Positions 1-14,240 of a stretch of DNA of 64,000 bases are shown one piece after another. The DNA is taken from assembly GCA_025331565.1 (NCBI GenBank), contig JAFREQ010000014.1, positions 8,326,501 to 8,390,500 on the forward strand. Direction: 5' to 3'. A program made the translations under genes and the position numbers. The first letter of the stretch is position 1. Each line of letters opens with the position of its first letter. Origin of the DNA: Holacanthus passer. Lineage: Eukaryota; Chordata; Actinopteri; Pomacanthidae. The notes below the pieces were generated by a model. The model had not been told where the DNA came from and did no database searches. It saw only the letters and a list, made by a program, of their open reading frames with translations.

Positions 1-3000
1 CCCAATCTCATCTAAAGGTTCACCCACAAGCTGTGTGTCAGACAGCGAAATGAGCCACCCACAAACCCCTCCCCTCACCCCATCTGGCTACCCAAACAAC
101 AGCCAATTCAAAGATGGCACAGAGGGTGCGCCAACTACACAATGAGTCATTATTTGGAAAAATCCTATTAGCAGACAGGTCTGCATACAGGTCCACCTGC
201 AGCAATGTAAGCACACAAATGAGTATCTAACCTATATAACAAATCATTTAGTTGGCTGTATTGAGTTGGTGGCTGCCAGTGTGGGGGTGACATCATTTTA
301 CCTACTTACAAACCAAATTTACTTTTTCAAAGCAGCATTTTCTACACTTTCTAGGGCAGAAATCAGGTGTATTCTGCCTTGTTTTAAGACACTAACTTTC
401 ATTTCCAAGAAAATATTCAAAAATGAACACCTATATGTGGGAATAAATGGAATTAGCCTACCCTGTTTCTTATTTGGAGTAAAACAAATGATAACCACAT
501 CACGAATGAGAAAAAATATATTTGCCTGTCCGTACATCTGGGCATCTCTAATGACAGTCATGTTTGTGAATGCACGAACACCAATATATATCTAAGGTTT
601 ATGTCCTCCCTGCTGTTACTAGCATCTCTGCTGACTGTCTGGTCTGCATCAACATATTTGTGCGTGTGTGCACAGCAGTTTGCATAACAGTGTATAATGT
701 GTTATATTAGCTTTGTTAAACAGATAAAGAAGGTTCCCCAGGTCCCACCTTATATCCAGAAGCTGAGCTGCGTTTCACTTAACTGCTTGTGCACACATCA
801 GCTGTAATGAGGGAGCCGGTGTGATGGAGAATAATCTAATCATCACTCCTGAGAGGACTGGACACACAGACACCAATCCACACAACCTGCACATGCACAT
901 CCGTAAACACAGATTTCTTGAAATTACAGCTGCGCAAATGTGCATTGGAAAATTTTGTGAATGCACAGACGCACATACATCAGAGAGAGAGCTGGACTGC
1001 TCTCCCAGTTGTTGAATAATGCATAAAGAGGCTTGTTGCCACAAGGAAATGATAAGCCTTACTTCTCATGGTATAGAGGAGGTTTAATTATCCAGTCTCT
1101 GTGTAATCACATGGAAACAGCTTCCCACTCGTCTTTTATTAAGCCTTTTATAGCTTTTATAGCTGAGGGGGCACTCTTTTATGAATTATTGAACAATCTT
1201 GCAGTGCATATGTACATCTTACAGCCTCGGAGTAGCCAACTTTTTTAAAGGCAGCAGGGAGACTAAACAAATGACCTCCGCTGGGCGATCTGCTCCCTTT
1301 CATGTGAGGAGTCGGAGCCAGGAAGGAAGCTGTTGTGTCATATGCTGTTTTGGGTCAGACACAGGCAGAATGCCTTAAAATAGATGATTTTTCTCTTTGT
1401 TTTGCCTCTTGGTGCTTCACAGATGGGATTCCATTTTGCAAAAGAGCAATGTGTGGAAGTAAATGATGCTCTGGCTGCTATGCCTACATTATACTGCTGA
1501 GACACTGAGCCACCAAGCAGCCATTTCTCACCAACTAATATCCAGTGTTTGTACCAGTCCATCCTGTTAAATCTGTTGGTAAGCTTTGGGGGAAAACACA
1601 CATCTATGGAATAAATGAGATTTTTAGACACACAGTATTAACTGTATATTCCTGAGAGTCTATTTTCTATGCAGTATGTGCTCCTTTGTACAAGCACCAT
1701 TACATCACAGACAGTGAGGTAACAGCTCTTGTACCACTCCTCCATTGCATAACCAGTTTGTCTCTGGTGGTATCTAACACAAGCTCAGGTGAGACCAGTC
1801 GACATCATGAACAAGATAAAACAATCAGACTTCCTGTTACCACTGAGATTTGACAGCAGGAGATGCAGCGCTGAAACACTAATGTTCTGTCTCGTCTCTC
1901 TCTGATGATAACAGATAGTCTGCCACAGTGGTATGCATATGGCTTTTCCCCCCACCCTATTCAGGACTGCTTCATTACACCACTCTTTTTCTCATAAAGT
2001 TAGAGAGACTGCTTTGAAAATAAAAAGCCTTTATGAGCTACCAGTTAATTCGCACTGTGTGGTATGAAATTACAGCAAATCTCTCCTCGAGGGAAATAAT
2101 ATTTTCTTAACTAAAAAAAAAGTTCAGACTACTTCATCAAAACATTTCATTGTGATGTGATTTAATACAAAAGTGAAGGGTAGCTACTATTAATTATGAC
2201 TTATATTACAACATAAAATAAAATATGCTGTTCTTGAGATAATGAGCCAGAGATGGTCACTATGTCTTAATGTGCAGAAATAAAATAAATAAAGTTTTAT
2301 TCTCCTCTTTTTACCAGACATGTGACTAGAACCTTTAATGGTTCATCTCGTACGCTATTGCAGCTTTGCCAGCTTTTTTGTGTTATAGAAGATGTTGTAT
2401 GTATGGTGTACAAGTGCAAGTTGTATACCATGACCTGGATGACTGAGAACCTTCACAGAAATAGAAGATGTTATTTATCTTCTTATAAGTTGTCGTGTAT
2501 TTTCATCATGTGCTGGACCAAAAAAAGATTTCCTTGAACTCTACAAAGTTGATCACGTGCAACAGTGAAGAATGAAATACTTAAAGCTAAAAATATCACA
2601 AGTTAAAGCTAAATAAAAGGCCTTTCTTTTGCTTATAGCCCAAAATTGAACTTTCACTGGCAAATTTTGTCTTAAAATAACTAACATTAACCACTAAAAA
2701 TACTAGCCGAACGTGGAATTGGCTAAACCTACCCCCAGCTACTGCAGAATGTGATTAGAGTGGAAACTCTTAAAATAAATTGTGGCAAAAAAAAAAGAGG
2801 CATGTTTTCTTTTCCTAAGCTGCTCTGATTGCCCAGTGGCTGGAATTTATTCCTTTTGAAAAATGCAAAATCAGTGACAGATTATGCGCAAAGCATTTCA
2901 CAGCAGTGAAACCAAGTATGGTTCGGGCCTCAGAAGCTTCCTTTCTCTTTCCATGTTCGTTATGGTCCGACCTGCCAAATTCTGAGCCGTCCCTTGTTGC

Positions 3001-3106
3001 CTGAACGACTTATTTTGTGAGCGAAAACGCATTTGAAAGTCATTCGCATGCAGTGAAACCATTCCTCCACACACCCTAGGGTCCCTTTGTGTGGATGTCT
3101 TTATAC
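1..3106 (-). other. SAMD10: SAMD10 intron 2 (partial), no exon seen
   Basis: This stretch lies downstream of SAMD10 exon 2 on the minus strand and should be part of its second intron. I looked for the SAM-domain exon (a W-x-Q-Q-D-V-C-K-W-L type sequence in human SAMD10 and SAMD12) and did not find it, so the remaining exons are probably left of the window. The open frames here are short and resemble no family I know. The sequence is AT-rich and otherwise unremarkable. Confidence 0.6.
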
Positions 3107-3291
3107 CTGGATGCCCTCTGTGCCGGGCTGCTGCAGCAGTTTGACGGTGCGTGTGTGCGCTGTCTTCTGGCCGCGGCCGTCGTGCCAGGTCAGGTTGCTG
3201 CCTCCGGCGCGACGCGGCAGCTGGTAGCTCAGCTCCTCAGCAGACACCGTGTGCTCCAGGGAGGCACGGCAAAAACTGAAGCTGGACGCCG
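3107..3291 (-). CDS. SAMD10: SAMD10 coding exon 2 (partial gene)
   Basis: This 185-bp exon encodes the conserved N-terminal region of sterile alpha motif domain-containing protein 10, a small protein of poorly known function with a C-terminal SAM interaction domain. Read on the minus strand, it has a pyrimidine-rich acceptor ending CTCAG and a donor CAG|GTATAA. The translation contains FSFCR, LEHTVSAEE, LTWHD and KLLQQPGTE in order. Human SAMD10 has FSFCR, LEHTVSAE, LTWHD and KLLQQPGT in the same order and spacing. The exon starts in phase 1, and the first base of its first codon comes from exon 1 at 24319. The joined residues around the junction read VDAASSFSFC, against VDATAHFSFC in human. 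The SAM-domain exons are not in the window. The match is distinctive enough to exclude SAMD12, which lacks this block. Confidence 0.9.
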
Positions 3292-5253
3292 CTGAGAGGA
3301 GAGAGGAAGGGAGAGAAACAGAAAGAGACAAGCGAAGAAGAATTTGATAAGCACTCACTTAGTCTTTCTTTAAGGGGTTCGCATACATGTTGTCTATGAA
3401 CTGAGCAACAGGAGGACAAAAAAAAAATCCCCAAAATAAATAATTGATGATCCTCTAAGAGCTTAACAGACTGCGTTCACTCCAGATTACATGCTTTGTG
3501 TACTGACTCTCATACAGCTACAAACAGATGGCTGTTTTGGTGATGGTGCTGGGCAGCAGTGCTTCTCCACTGTGATCTCCAATTATGCTGAGTGCATATT
3601 CACAGAGGCAGCGCATGATTTTTGGAATTGTGTCTCTCTTGCTAGATTAGTCCTAGATTATTTAAATCCTACATCATGAATATTTGATTTTTTTTTTCCT
3701 TCCCTCTCTCCGTCTATCCCTCCCTCCTTTCCTCCCAGGACTCGGTGTTAGCTGTGACACTGCAAAGCAGGACAAGTTGTCAATGCATGGTCAGAGTACA
3801 GTTCTGTAAGAGCCACAGGGCATCTACTGTAGTTCACACCAAGTTGAACAGGCTACTGAGCTGCGGTAAATCAGCTGTGGCAGTGGGTTTATTCTAAGGG
3901 GGGGGGGAGAATACGGCCATTGTGATTCTCACCCAGGCGCTAATTTATCCGTGAATGATAAAAGAGGATGTGACTGCACATGAGGCAGACACAACAGAAA
4001 GGAGACAGTGAAAGGGAGCAGAAAAGGTCAAGGGAATGCATGAAAGAAAAAAACACAGAGAAAGAGACAGTGAAATAACCTGGTTATTGTCAGCTTTCTG
4101 TAGCAGTATGAAAGCAAATTATCACTGTGGCGGAGGAGGGATGAAAGATCATTACTCATGGTACGTTATCATAGCCAAAATAAGAAATTTAACATCCAGT
4201 TTAACATCAAGTTAGAGTTCCACTCAAAAGTTTTCTCTCTGAGCCGTTTCAGTCCAAAAACTCTAAGCTGCATACATCATTAACATACACTTAATATGCC
4301 AGTTGGTTCAGAAATATGCTTGAGTAGAAATCATTACTAAGAAGCTGCATGGTTGCATTGCACGTAAAGCCTTCCCCAATTTCCTACATTAATCACGTTT
4401 CTCCCTCAAAATCCCCAGTTTCGTGTGCGCATGTAAACGCCACCATTGAGTCACAGACAGAATTACTGACCTAAAAGTAGAACAAGGCACAATAAATGTC
4501 GCAATCATTACTTTTAAATATAAAAAAAAGTCTCTTTACAACAGAACAATGTCGGAGCATTCTTTGAGAAAGGCCTCATTTAATCTCCCACGAATGACTT
4601 CTTAATTTCTTTTCCCCGCTCCTCCTCCTTGGGGACCAGATTTTAAAAAAGAGAGAATGGATTTATTTGAACACCATGTCTAAAGTTATATAAGGTCTCT
4701 CCAATGTTAGGTCATCCATTTGTCTCTTTATAATGTTGTTTTCTTTGGGGGATTTTTGGCCCTGCAGTCATGCCCTAACTTCCAATACTAGACATGAAGA
4801 TATAAGATATGAAAAAAAATAGTAGTTATAAGAAACATAAGAAGTAAACTATGCCAATCCTTCCACCAACGAAGGAAAACAAGCCTTCCTGGATTATTTG
4901 TATTTTAGAAGTGCACAACAGACCATTGAGACCAGCTTGTGGGAAAACACCTGGTTGCATTTGAGAAGAGTGGGGGGGGGTAAAAAACACTTTTTCTCAA
5001 AACAGCAGTCTGTTCAAGCGAGCAGTGCTGAATACAGAGTTCACATAGCCATGATGGAAGAATAAAAAAAGAGAGAGTGGAGATGAAAAACAACAAAGGC
5101 CTGTCAGGAATCACTGATGTGTAACCTTTTCTGCCTCTCTCCCATCGTATGCCGTTTTCTTCCCCTGCATTCCCGCTTTCCCCCATTTCTATATGTTGCC
5201 ACTTCTGTGTCTTCTTACGCAGCGGTATCGTTCTTGTTTCCCTTCATCCCCCT

Positions 5254-5286
5254 TTCTCTCTCTCTCTCTCTCTCTCGCTCTCTGTC
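5254..5286. repeat. (CT)n microsatellite
   Basis: About 14 CT units with one interruption, inside SAMD10 intron 1. Confidence 0.9.
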
Positions 5287-8200
5287 TCTTTCTGGTTGTC
5301 AGGTCTTCGGGGTCGGCGGGACAAACCGAGCCCGGGCCCTGATGTAATTACTGCCAGTCAGACTGAGGGGGAGGAGACAGGAGGAAGGAACGTGGGAAGC
5401 TAAGCGCCTTGCAACCCTAAAGACCTGCCAATCTCGCAGAGAGAGACAAGAGAAAGCGCGAAAGCGAGAGCGAGGCAGCCAAGAAAATAGAGAGCGGGAG
5501 CGGTGCTGTAAATTAGCACCAGATCAGCGCAAACTGACAATAAACTGATCAAACTGTAGCGAGGTGAAAGAGCTCAGGGAGACACATTAATAGACCACGA
5601 AACAAGTTAATTTCACAAGCTGTTAAAGACAGAGCTTTCCAATTATTCAACAGAGGCCACCCTGCACTTTATAGACATCGCCGTGATGAAATCCAGCATC
5701 ACCACTTCCAAGTTCCACTGAAATCTCGCTCTCTGCCACGTTGCCAGACCTCGCCACCTCCAGCAGTCATAAAACGAAGACAAAGCGCTCATTTTGCAAG
5801 CTTCAATGGACTCGGTCGGCTTAACCTCCTGGCACAGGATACGCCTGAGAATTTAGAATCAGCCAAATGCGATTAAATATCCATACCTTCCAAATGATGT
5901 CTCTTTTGAAGTGACATTGAAACATATGCATCTGCTGGTTTCTTTCATAGCCGTAAAGCTTTAAGAAAATGAAATATAATCTAAACAGGGGCGAATGAGA
6001 GGATTTGGCGGCTTTAAAGCTCGGTGTCTTTAAAAGGATCTTTGAAATGATTACCATCCTTTACACTCAGCAGGTGGGGTTGTCTGTCACCCTTCCTTGT
6101 CTGCCTCAACATGCATTTGATCAGCCTGGACAACAGCCAAAACCTCCTCTGTACTATTTGTCACTAACTGGTGTATTATCTCTCGCCGCCCTTGCCGGTG
6201 ACTTTCATCACCTCCAGTCGAGGGGAGGGGAGGAGAAGACGAGGGATGATGAAGGGTGGATGGAGGGAAGCAGGATGAAAAGCGAAAAAAAAAAAAGCAT
6301 GATATGTGTCTTGAGTTACAGTCGGTGAACAAAAAAAAAGGAATAAGAAGATATGTAGTGCAATTTCAAAAGCTCAGGAATCTGTAACCTCAGCCTCACA
6401 CACGGAGGGGAAAAAAAGGTAGAGGGGAAAAAAGAGAGAACTGTTGGTGGTAGAGGTGCCAAAATGAAGGGCAAAGTGTCAGACAGGTGTTTGTGTGTGT
6501 GTCAGTGTGCAGAGGGTAGGTAGGTCAATACCACTCAGCCCAGTGAAGTGTAACCTCATATCACCTCCTCTTGACTGAGCATGTCTGCCGCGCAGAGTGG
6601 TTGCTAAATCTCAGAGGTATTCCCTTTTGAAAAGGTAATTAAGCTGTTAGGTACGGCACCCCGGAAGGTCGTTCCAAGCCAAATCCCCCAGTAGATTAAC
6701 ATGGCATCACTGGACATTACTCATTTGACTCCAAAAGCGGGCATCTAAATTAGTCCGTGTGGGCTATTTTGCTGTGTAGGCTTTTTTTTTAGCAGAAGTT
6801 TGATTTTTGCATAACCTTGGCATCAACTTCAGGGCGCATGTGTATGTGTTTGCCTCTCGCATGAAGGATGAGGGAAGTGGTCTGGCTAATCCACTTTATT
6901 TCAGGCGTCACAGAGAGGGTGCCATGGTGCATTTCAGCGGCACGATATTGGCGCCAACTCCCTCCCTGCCGAGCACCTCTTATTCAACTCAAAGATAAAA
7001 TTTCTATTTACAGGCCAAATTTTATATGAAAGAGAAGAGGAGAGAGAGAGAGAGAGAAAAAAATCACACTCATCCTCGTTCGTCTGTAATCTGCAAGGGG
7101 GTGAAACTTCATCATGCAGTGATTTCATGGCTGTGTAACACATTAAACCTGAAGTCCTAAATATAGCGTCGAACAGACCAACGCTGCCAACTCTCACTAT
7201 GTCAAGTACATCAAGTAATAATCCAGATTTGTTGGTCCTATAGTATGTTGGGGGTAAAGCGAGGGGCTATTTACATCTCTTCCACTCCACCAGACCCTGT
7301 CTTAACCCCAGGAATGAGCCATGAAATTACTCCATTTTGAATGGGGGGGCTTTAGAAATAAATATAAAAACCAGAACCCCAAGGGGCTTTTCCCATGATG
7401 CACTGCAGTCTATTACCCACTCTGACATGAGACACTGTCTCAGAGGCTGGGGCTGAGGTTTACCTCTCACAAACTATCAGCATCACAGGAACACGCAGAT
7501 AGGCAAATGGAAGTAAACAATGGATGTCCACGACGCAGACTGATTGAAGATAACAACACACCAACTCTCATCAGGACGCAAACGAGGGAACTGCCAACTA
7601 AATCTGCACGTGTGATTGTGTGCGTGTTAGCCAACGCCGGCATGCTCATGCATACGTGAATGTGACTCACGATGCCAGCATGAGGACTCGCATATCCACA
7701 CATCTGTATAATCCCTGTCTGCTTTCGTTTATGCCAGTGGATCAGAGTAAAGCTGCAGAGAGGCTGTATGTGCAGCCATGTGGATGGAGGCTGGATTCTG
7801 GGTTTTAAAACGCAGGGCAATTATGGTTCACAATGCAAAATGTAGCACAGAACACAGGTGGAGTCCCTGTAATGACTCGTTTCACGTGCACCCTGAAAGC
7901 AGAGCAGAGAACCACGCTGACCTTGGCTTCCTCTCTTTAGGCAGCGGTGTAAAGAAAAAAAAAAAACTTCAGATTCAGCATTGAGGACAGGATGACTTTT
8001 ATTCTCTAACTCTCCACTCTGGCCCCCTCCGCACTTCCACAGAGACAGACAGAACTATTGATTATCCATCACTGTGTCAGAGAACATACAATTACAGATC
8101 ACTTTAGATAAAACACACAGAGACACACACGCAGACAACCACAGTCCACCTAACCACTCCACCCGAGACCGCTGGCTGTCATGTCCACTCCTGCTCAGAG

Positions 8201-11200
8201 GAACTCACTCCACGTTTCACACAAGAGGAGGAAAAGGGAGACTGACACACACGACGAGATGGGATACAAGGGTCTGGCAGAGTCGTGCCCTCTTAAGAGG
8301 ATGAGGGAATGAAGACCAGCGTAAATGTAGGAAAGAGACAGACGGAAAAATGGGCAAGATGACAAGTCGCAGAGGACAGAACAGACGGAAAATTAAGCTT
8401 CAGAGCGGAACATTAATATTAATCGCATCAGGAAATGAAGGAGGAGACAGAGGGGGTGAAATGATGAGTAGATGCGATCATGTGATTGTCTGTTGTTTTC
8501 CCCCTTCGCAGCCAAGCACTCATATGATGACAGGGGGAGGACAGATTAGATCTCACTGGCGATCGATAATTCAGAGTGAATGTCAGACTGGAAGAGAGGA
8601 GGAGGGCGGAGAAGGAGGAGTGGGACGAGGTCGAGTAATAGGATGTGAGGTGTGATCAGGCTGAATCAAACCAGAGGATATGATCACTGAGTGCTTTTAC
8701 ATGTGCACTGGTCTCGGTTATCTAGTGTCCTCGTTATGTGTTGTGCATATGCTGGTTTTGTGAAACCTGTATAAGCTGAAATACTGAACCTGTAAACACC
8801 TTGTCCAGGTTTTCATGCTGCACCATGTGTGCAGATGGATTGTGAACTCCAGTTACACACAGTCAGTAGAGAATATCAGATTTTTAATCATGTAATGTTG
8901 GCTGTTGAATGTTGAAATGAAATTGAAAAATCTGACTTTGATAATGCATAAATTGTATTGCCCCTTTCACTTTCCATTACAGATGGAGAGGCCAAATCCA
9001 GTAAAAGCAGCAGACTTCAGGCAGCCAGAATTTCAACTATGTTCATGGTAAACTGTGCAGGTAACTCAGTAGGGACAGAAGAATCAAAGACACACCTGAG
9101 CTCAGATGATCTTGATACTGTTACGATTAAAACACAGGAGTATTAATAACCAGATTTCTCATGCTCCACGTAAACATATCCTGAATAAGACAAAAAAAAC
9201 TGCCGAGACTCAAAACTGGGACAAAAGTGTGTCATTGATGTTTTTCTTAATAAGACCTTTTAGCAAAAAGTGCTATTTTTATAATAACAATGTATAAAGT
9301 AACATTGTGAAAGGTGCCACTTGTAGTGATGGCCCTACATATAGGCGATTCTCAGCTAAGGGAAGATGTTATACAGTACAGTATACGCAAACTGTACGTA
9401 CAGACTGAAGCTGTGTAATTACACCAGTGTTGTATGCATCGTGTTTCTTTGCCACAGGAATCTACACACTTTCAGTTGCTGATGCATAAAATATTTTTCT
9501 CCCCACTTGCTTCAGGTAATATAAATGCAAAATTTTACACCGCATGTCATCCACGAACTACAAGAATGATGAAGCCACAGCAACTACATACCTTTTTGGA
9601 TTATGATTTTTTGTTTGGTCCTGAAGTCCATTTCACACTTCTAGCATTACAGCTAACAGAACATGATTAGAAAACTGACAAGTCTATGGTATTTATCTAG
9701 ATATCTAGATAATATTCAACCAATAAAATAAATTTCACTTTGATGTGGCCAAAAACGAAAGTTGTTTCCATGTATTATTTATTATGGGACAGTGTCAGGC
9801 ATAAATGCAATCCTTTAGTATAATGTTTAAACATGCTGTAAAAAGTTATAGAGTGCTACAACGTGTAGTTATCACATTAGAAATAAATTGTATGCATTGA
9901 ATGGTAAAATAAATATATTTTTGTCTTGGCTTACTTGTAGTAACAGTTGTGATTTTTGCTATAGTATTTTTTTATATTCTCTACACTATACTCTTGACTG
10001 AAGTAGGCGGCATACAATCGATCATTTTTGGTACAAGCCTGATGAAGAAATCCTGGGTTGACAAAGAAAGGTGATAATCACCACCGTCATCTCTAATTGG
10101 GGTTTTAGGTTTTGGCGAGGCAGCTAACGCAAAGAAAGCTTGGCTGTGTCAAACCTGCTTTGTCATATGATCCAAATTAATTACAATATTGCTCCATAAT
10201 TACTGCATGTGTATTTTAGCATTTGTTTGCTAACTTATTAGTCATATTACCTCAAAAGGTCAATGTTAAGTTCACAACTTGTTTCCACTGCCTTCAAGTG
10301 ACCAAGAAAAAAACAAGCTCCCATCCACACACAGAAGAGCAACCAAGCATCAGTGTTACTAATGAAGGCTTAAGTACCAGAGATCTTCAAGGGCACATAC
10401 TATCTGTGGACATTTGCATGATCTTGTTTATGAGATATTGAATTACAATTTGACAAGCCGGCCTAAGTGGTGAGCGCGATGATCAGTCTGTTCACACACA
10501 TCCACCACACTCATCTTTCAGAGCTCATGAAGAACCTTTGACAAATCCATCCAAATTAGGCTGTTTAGGACTTCCAAATGGAACGAGACATCAGATGGGA
10601 TTCGAGTATGAAATGGGGAAAATTACATTAAAAGGTCAGGCAGAGCATAAATTTCTGCATGTTTAAACAGTTGTGAATTCCATCAACGCCGGTATCCACG
10701 AGCAAGCAATCATAAAGGTTAGGCTAAATTGTATACGGTCTAATTTAATTGGGTGAAAGGTCAAATGCAGGAAGTTGACTGATCAAACATCCGTACAGAA
10801 TTTTAATCTTTGACTCACGGATTCACAATCAGAGATGTCATATTTCAATGCGGTAAAAGTGAGAGAATGCCCGCATCCCATGTTCCTCTGTGTACGGTGA
10901 ATTACAGTCATTTCAGCTGTCACATAAAAATAACACATTATTCAGCTTTCAAATCTCAGTGCGTACTGTGATCTAAAATGCCTTCACAGTTGGTCTGTCA
11001 TGAAGACCCTCCTCCTCTGTATTCTACTGGAAAGACTCCAAAATGATGGGGGAAATGAAATGAAAAGAAGCACATAACTTCTGAGCTTAGACAAGATTGG
11101 CTTTTTAAATATTTAGTGTTTGTTTACAGCTGTTCCCCTGAGTGGCAAAATGATCTGTGTGAGTGGATTAACGGATGTTGGGGGTACAAAATATTAAAGC

Positions 11201-12421
11201 GCTGAAATACTTCGTTTCCATCTCAACTTAGCACCGCGGCCTTGATAAAGTCACATAATGAATTAACAGCAGGAAACAAGTAATTTAGTGGGTCACCACA
11301 AAAACAATGTCTGCATGAATTTCAATATCAAAATCTCATCTTTTGATTTCAAGTGCAATCGAAGCCGATCATTTGGAACCAAGAGCTATAAGCCAGATGG
11401 TCGGCTAATGAACTCTAAAGTGATTCAAGCAATCAGACAAACAGGTTCTGCCATTATCTTTTTTTTTTTTTTCCAAACTGGAATTAAAGAAGCAATTTAC
11501 ACAAGTGAAACATGGCATGCCCGTTCCTTGAGAACACAAATACCTTCAGTGATAGCCTGCAAGGCCGTCCGGCAGGGATCCCCCACGCGCTGTCTGCTGA
11601 TCATGGAGAAATCAACTCTTTCACTTGATAACTCTTTACATTTGTCCACAAGGCAATCGCCGCCATCTGCAGAGGTTAAACTCGCCGGACTGGACCGAGT
11701 GGAGTGCAGAACTTCACACTCGCATGCTCACACTGTAGTAATGAGAACGGACTACAGTTCATTGTGATTGTCACATGCGGTCTGTAAATCGATGCGGTGC
11801 ACTCATGCTGTGGCCTGGTGAGAGACTGGGATGTGGAGGGGTTTGGCACTCAATACTTTATTGAGTGTCCTTAAGCCATGACTATCACACAAGTACCCTA
11901 CTTTGTTTTGCGCACGTGTATCAGCGCTCATAGACCTCCGTAACACATTAGGGAAGAAATGTCTGAGCAATGTAGCGTGGCAAAAATAACAACCAGTCGA
12001 TAAAACGTACAGACACACACACACACTTGCACAAACACAAAGGTTATTGAGCATCGAGGGGTTTGCAAACAATGAAGTGAATAAATGACCGATGTGAGAG
12101 TTAGTTGATAATCTGCTCTACACCATCCTTGCATCCACACAAAGAGACCAGGATGAGGGGATAAAAAGAAAATAAAGAGCGATGAAAGAGAGGAGGAAAT
12201 AGGCTTATAGAATGGGTGGAGAGCTGGTGGGAGGAAAAAAAAAGATAAAACTTAATGCTCCACAGAAGCTGAGAGGTAAACAGAGAGAGAGAAAAGAGCA
12301 CAGGGGAGAGAGGAGGGAAATGTGCCAGTGAATTGGAAGCTGAGATAGACAGGGAGGGAATGAAAATTGCAGACGGAGAGTTAGTTTGTAGATTCATATG
12401 CAGCATGAATGATTAGGAACA

Positions 12422-12456
12422 GCAGCGGTGGCGGCGGTGGTGGTGGTGCTGGTGGT
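12422..12456. repeat. GGC/GGT trinucleotide repeat
   Basis: Imperfect run of GGC and GGT triplets in SAMD10 intron 1. It gives spurious glycine-rich or proline-rich open frames on the two strands. Confidence 0.8.
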
Positions 12457-12883
12457 ACTTCTTCTGTCAGCCGAATGAAATATTTCTTAGGGCTTTTGAA
12501 GTTTTTAAAGTTTGCTGTGTTCCTGTGTGATGTGATCCAGGAGGCTGCCTCTAATCTCTCCCAGAGGGGAGGGAAAGCAGCGAAAGAAAGAAGAAAGGTG
12601 GGTAGACGATGCAAAGGTTGTGGCGGGGGGGCACACACACACACACACAGAGGCTTAGGCAATACCATTGAGACAGGTGAGTGGAGGATTGCAGCACCGC
12701 CACCGGCAAAAACTATCAGACACATAAAATAACTTTGCTCCATTTCCTCTATGCTTTACTTCAACGAGCAACAGAAGATGTGAACCCCAAACTTCGCCGG
12801 CTCTCTGCTTCCTTTTAAAGTGTGCACTTTGAGCGTAAGTTTGAAAGAGACGCAGAAAAAAAAAAAAAACCCCAAGATTTTCT

Positions 12884-12913
12884 CAGCAGCTGCAGCAGCA
12901 TCAGCAGCAGCAG
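12884..12913. repeat. CAG trinucleotide repeat
   Basis: Imperfect run of CAG triplets, interrupted by TG and AT, in SAMD10 intron 1. There is no sign that it is coding. Confidence 0.75.
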
Positions 12914-13564
12914 GTGTCTTCGGTGGGAGAGTGAATGGTATGTGTGCACAATACAGTCAGACAGTGTTTGGTACAAGCCCTTCAGGAGATTCCTTGTTTT
13001 CAGTCTAACAGCGAGACAAATTAGCTCACACCTGGAGACACTCGCCCATTCTCCCCGTCTCTGGATCCACTCCCTGCAGTCCTACCTGTCTCCGCGGGGT
13101 CCCTGCGGCACGCTGTGCTGATTGGGGGTCTGTCTCTCCCAGCTTAATTGCCATGTTATCAGCTCCACTCCTGCACCGCCACTTCGCTCAGGCCTTTCAG
13201 TCAGATGGACATGCCAATTACCCCTCCTCTGAGCACACACTTGTTCTCGCTCACTCACGTGCTTTCCCGAGGCTGTGCTGTCAGGTAACATGGCTGACAG
13301 CAGCTGGTACAAAGCAGGCAGTTTGGGATGAACGGGGGAAAGCGAATCAAAGCTCTTCGCGCACACATGCAGACAAATACACACATCAGCACACATAAAG
13401 TCCCAGCAGGAGCTTCTTGTCCAGGCCGAAGGACCCCGAGGGAACCTTTCCACTCCCCTTTCCCTCTTAATCCTTCAGTTTAAACACTCTCACACTGTCC
13501 TCACCTCGCCTCATATTCATAGCCCCCTCTTATTTCCTAATGGTGTTCTTACCTTCGCTTTAAC

Positions 13565-13911
13565 TTAAAGGCACAGTTCAACATTTTGGGAAATTCCCTC
13601 TCTTTATTTGCAGAGAGTTATGAAAAACTTAACAAAACTCTGTCTGTATATTAAATATAAACCTAGAGCCAGATCAGCTTACCTTATGATAATGTGTTCA
13701 TTAGTGAGCTTTAGAGGTTTTTGTACTGTAGATGGATTTTTTTTTTAACCTTTCAACAGAGCCAGGCTTTCTTCTACCCTTTTTCCAGTCTTCATGTTAA
13801 GCTAACCATCCCTATATTTTTTGTACAGACATGCACACAACATTAATCTTCTAAATGAATTCTCTGCAAGAAAGTAAGTTTATTTACCAAAATGTTGAAA
13901 TACTCCTTTAA
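13565..13911. mobile_element. TTAA-flanked MITE with terminal inverted repeats
   Basis: A 347-bp interval begins and ends with TTAA. Its termini are inverted copies: TTAAAGG, a variable five bases, then TTCAACATTTTGG on the left, and the reverse complement of the same pattern on the right. The interior has phrases common in a high-copy teleost repeat (AGAGCCAG, and GTTAAGCTAACC near the middle). There is no coding capacity, so it is a non-autonomous DNA transposon. The TTAA flanks suggest piggyBac-type insertion, but that is inferred only from target preference. Confidence 0.75.
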
Positions 13912-13999
13912 TACTCAAGCGAACAGATACAACTAAAGGCTTCTTCAACCTCCCTCTGCCAGGTATGAAATTACTATTAAAATTTTTTAAATTAAACAA

Positions 14000-14240
14000 C
14001 AATTTTCATATTCAATGTTTAAATGCCAAAAAAAGCCAAAATGGCAGTCGCTGGTTCCAGCTTCTCAAATGTGAGGATTTGCTGCTTTTCATAGAAGTGC
14101 ATCTTTGTAATTGCATATACAGTATTTGGCATGTTTAAAAAAAGCTATCTAAATTTTGTAGACTAAATGTTTAATCAATTATCATCAATGAATAATGAAT
14201 CAATAATGGAAATTTATTGTTCAATTCAAATGTGTTTTTC
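14000..14240. mobile_element. Dispersed non-coding teleost repeat, copy 1
   Basis: The segment contains TTCCAGCTTCTCAAATGTGA, followed by GATTTGCTGCTTTTC and then ATTAATCA/ATCAATGAAT-rich sequence. These phrases belong to a repeat family found in many teleost genomes. A second diverged copy is at 23085-23405. No protein is encoded. The exact superfamily is not assigned. Confidence 0.6.

Noticed and set aside
1338..1631. 97-codon minus-strand frame considered as a SAMD10 SAM-domain exon
   Set aside because: The translation lacks the W-x-Q-Q-D-V-C-K-W-L and GRALLRL signatures of the SAM domain and has no fitting splice sites.
11288..11767. 159-codon frame on the plus strand
   Set aside because: No domain, no signal peptide, a homopolymer-derived phenylalanine run in the middle, and no splice context; it is inside SAMD10 intron 1.
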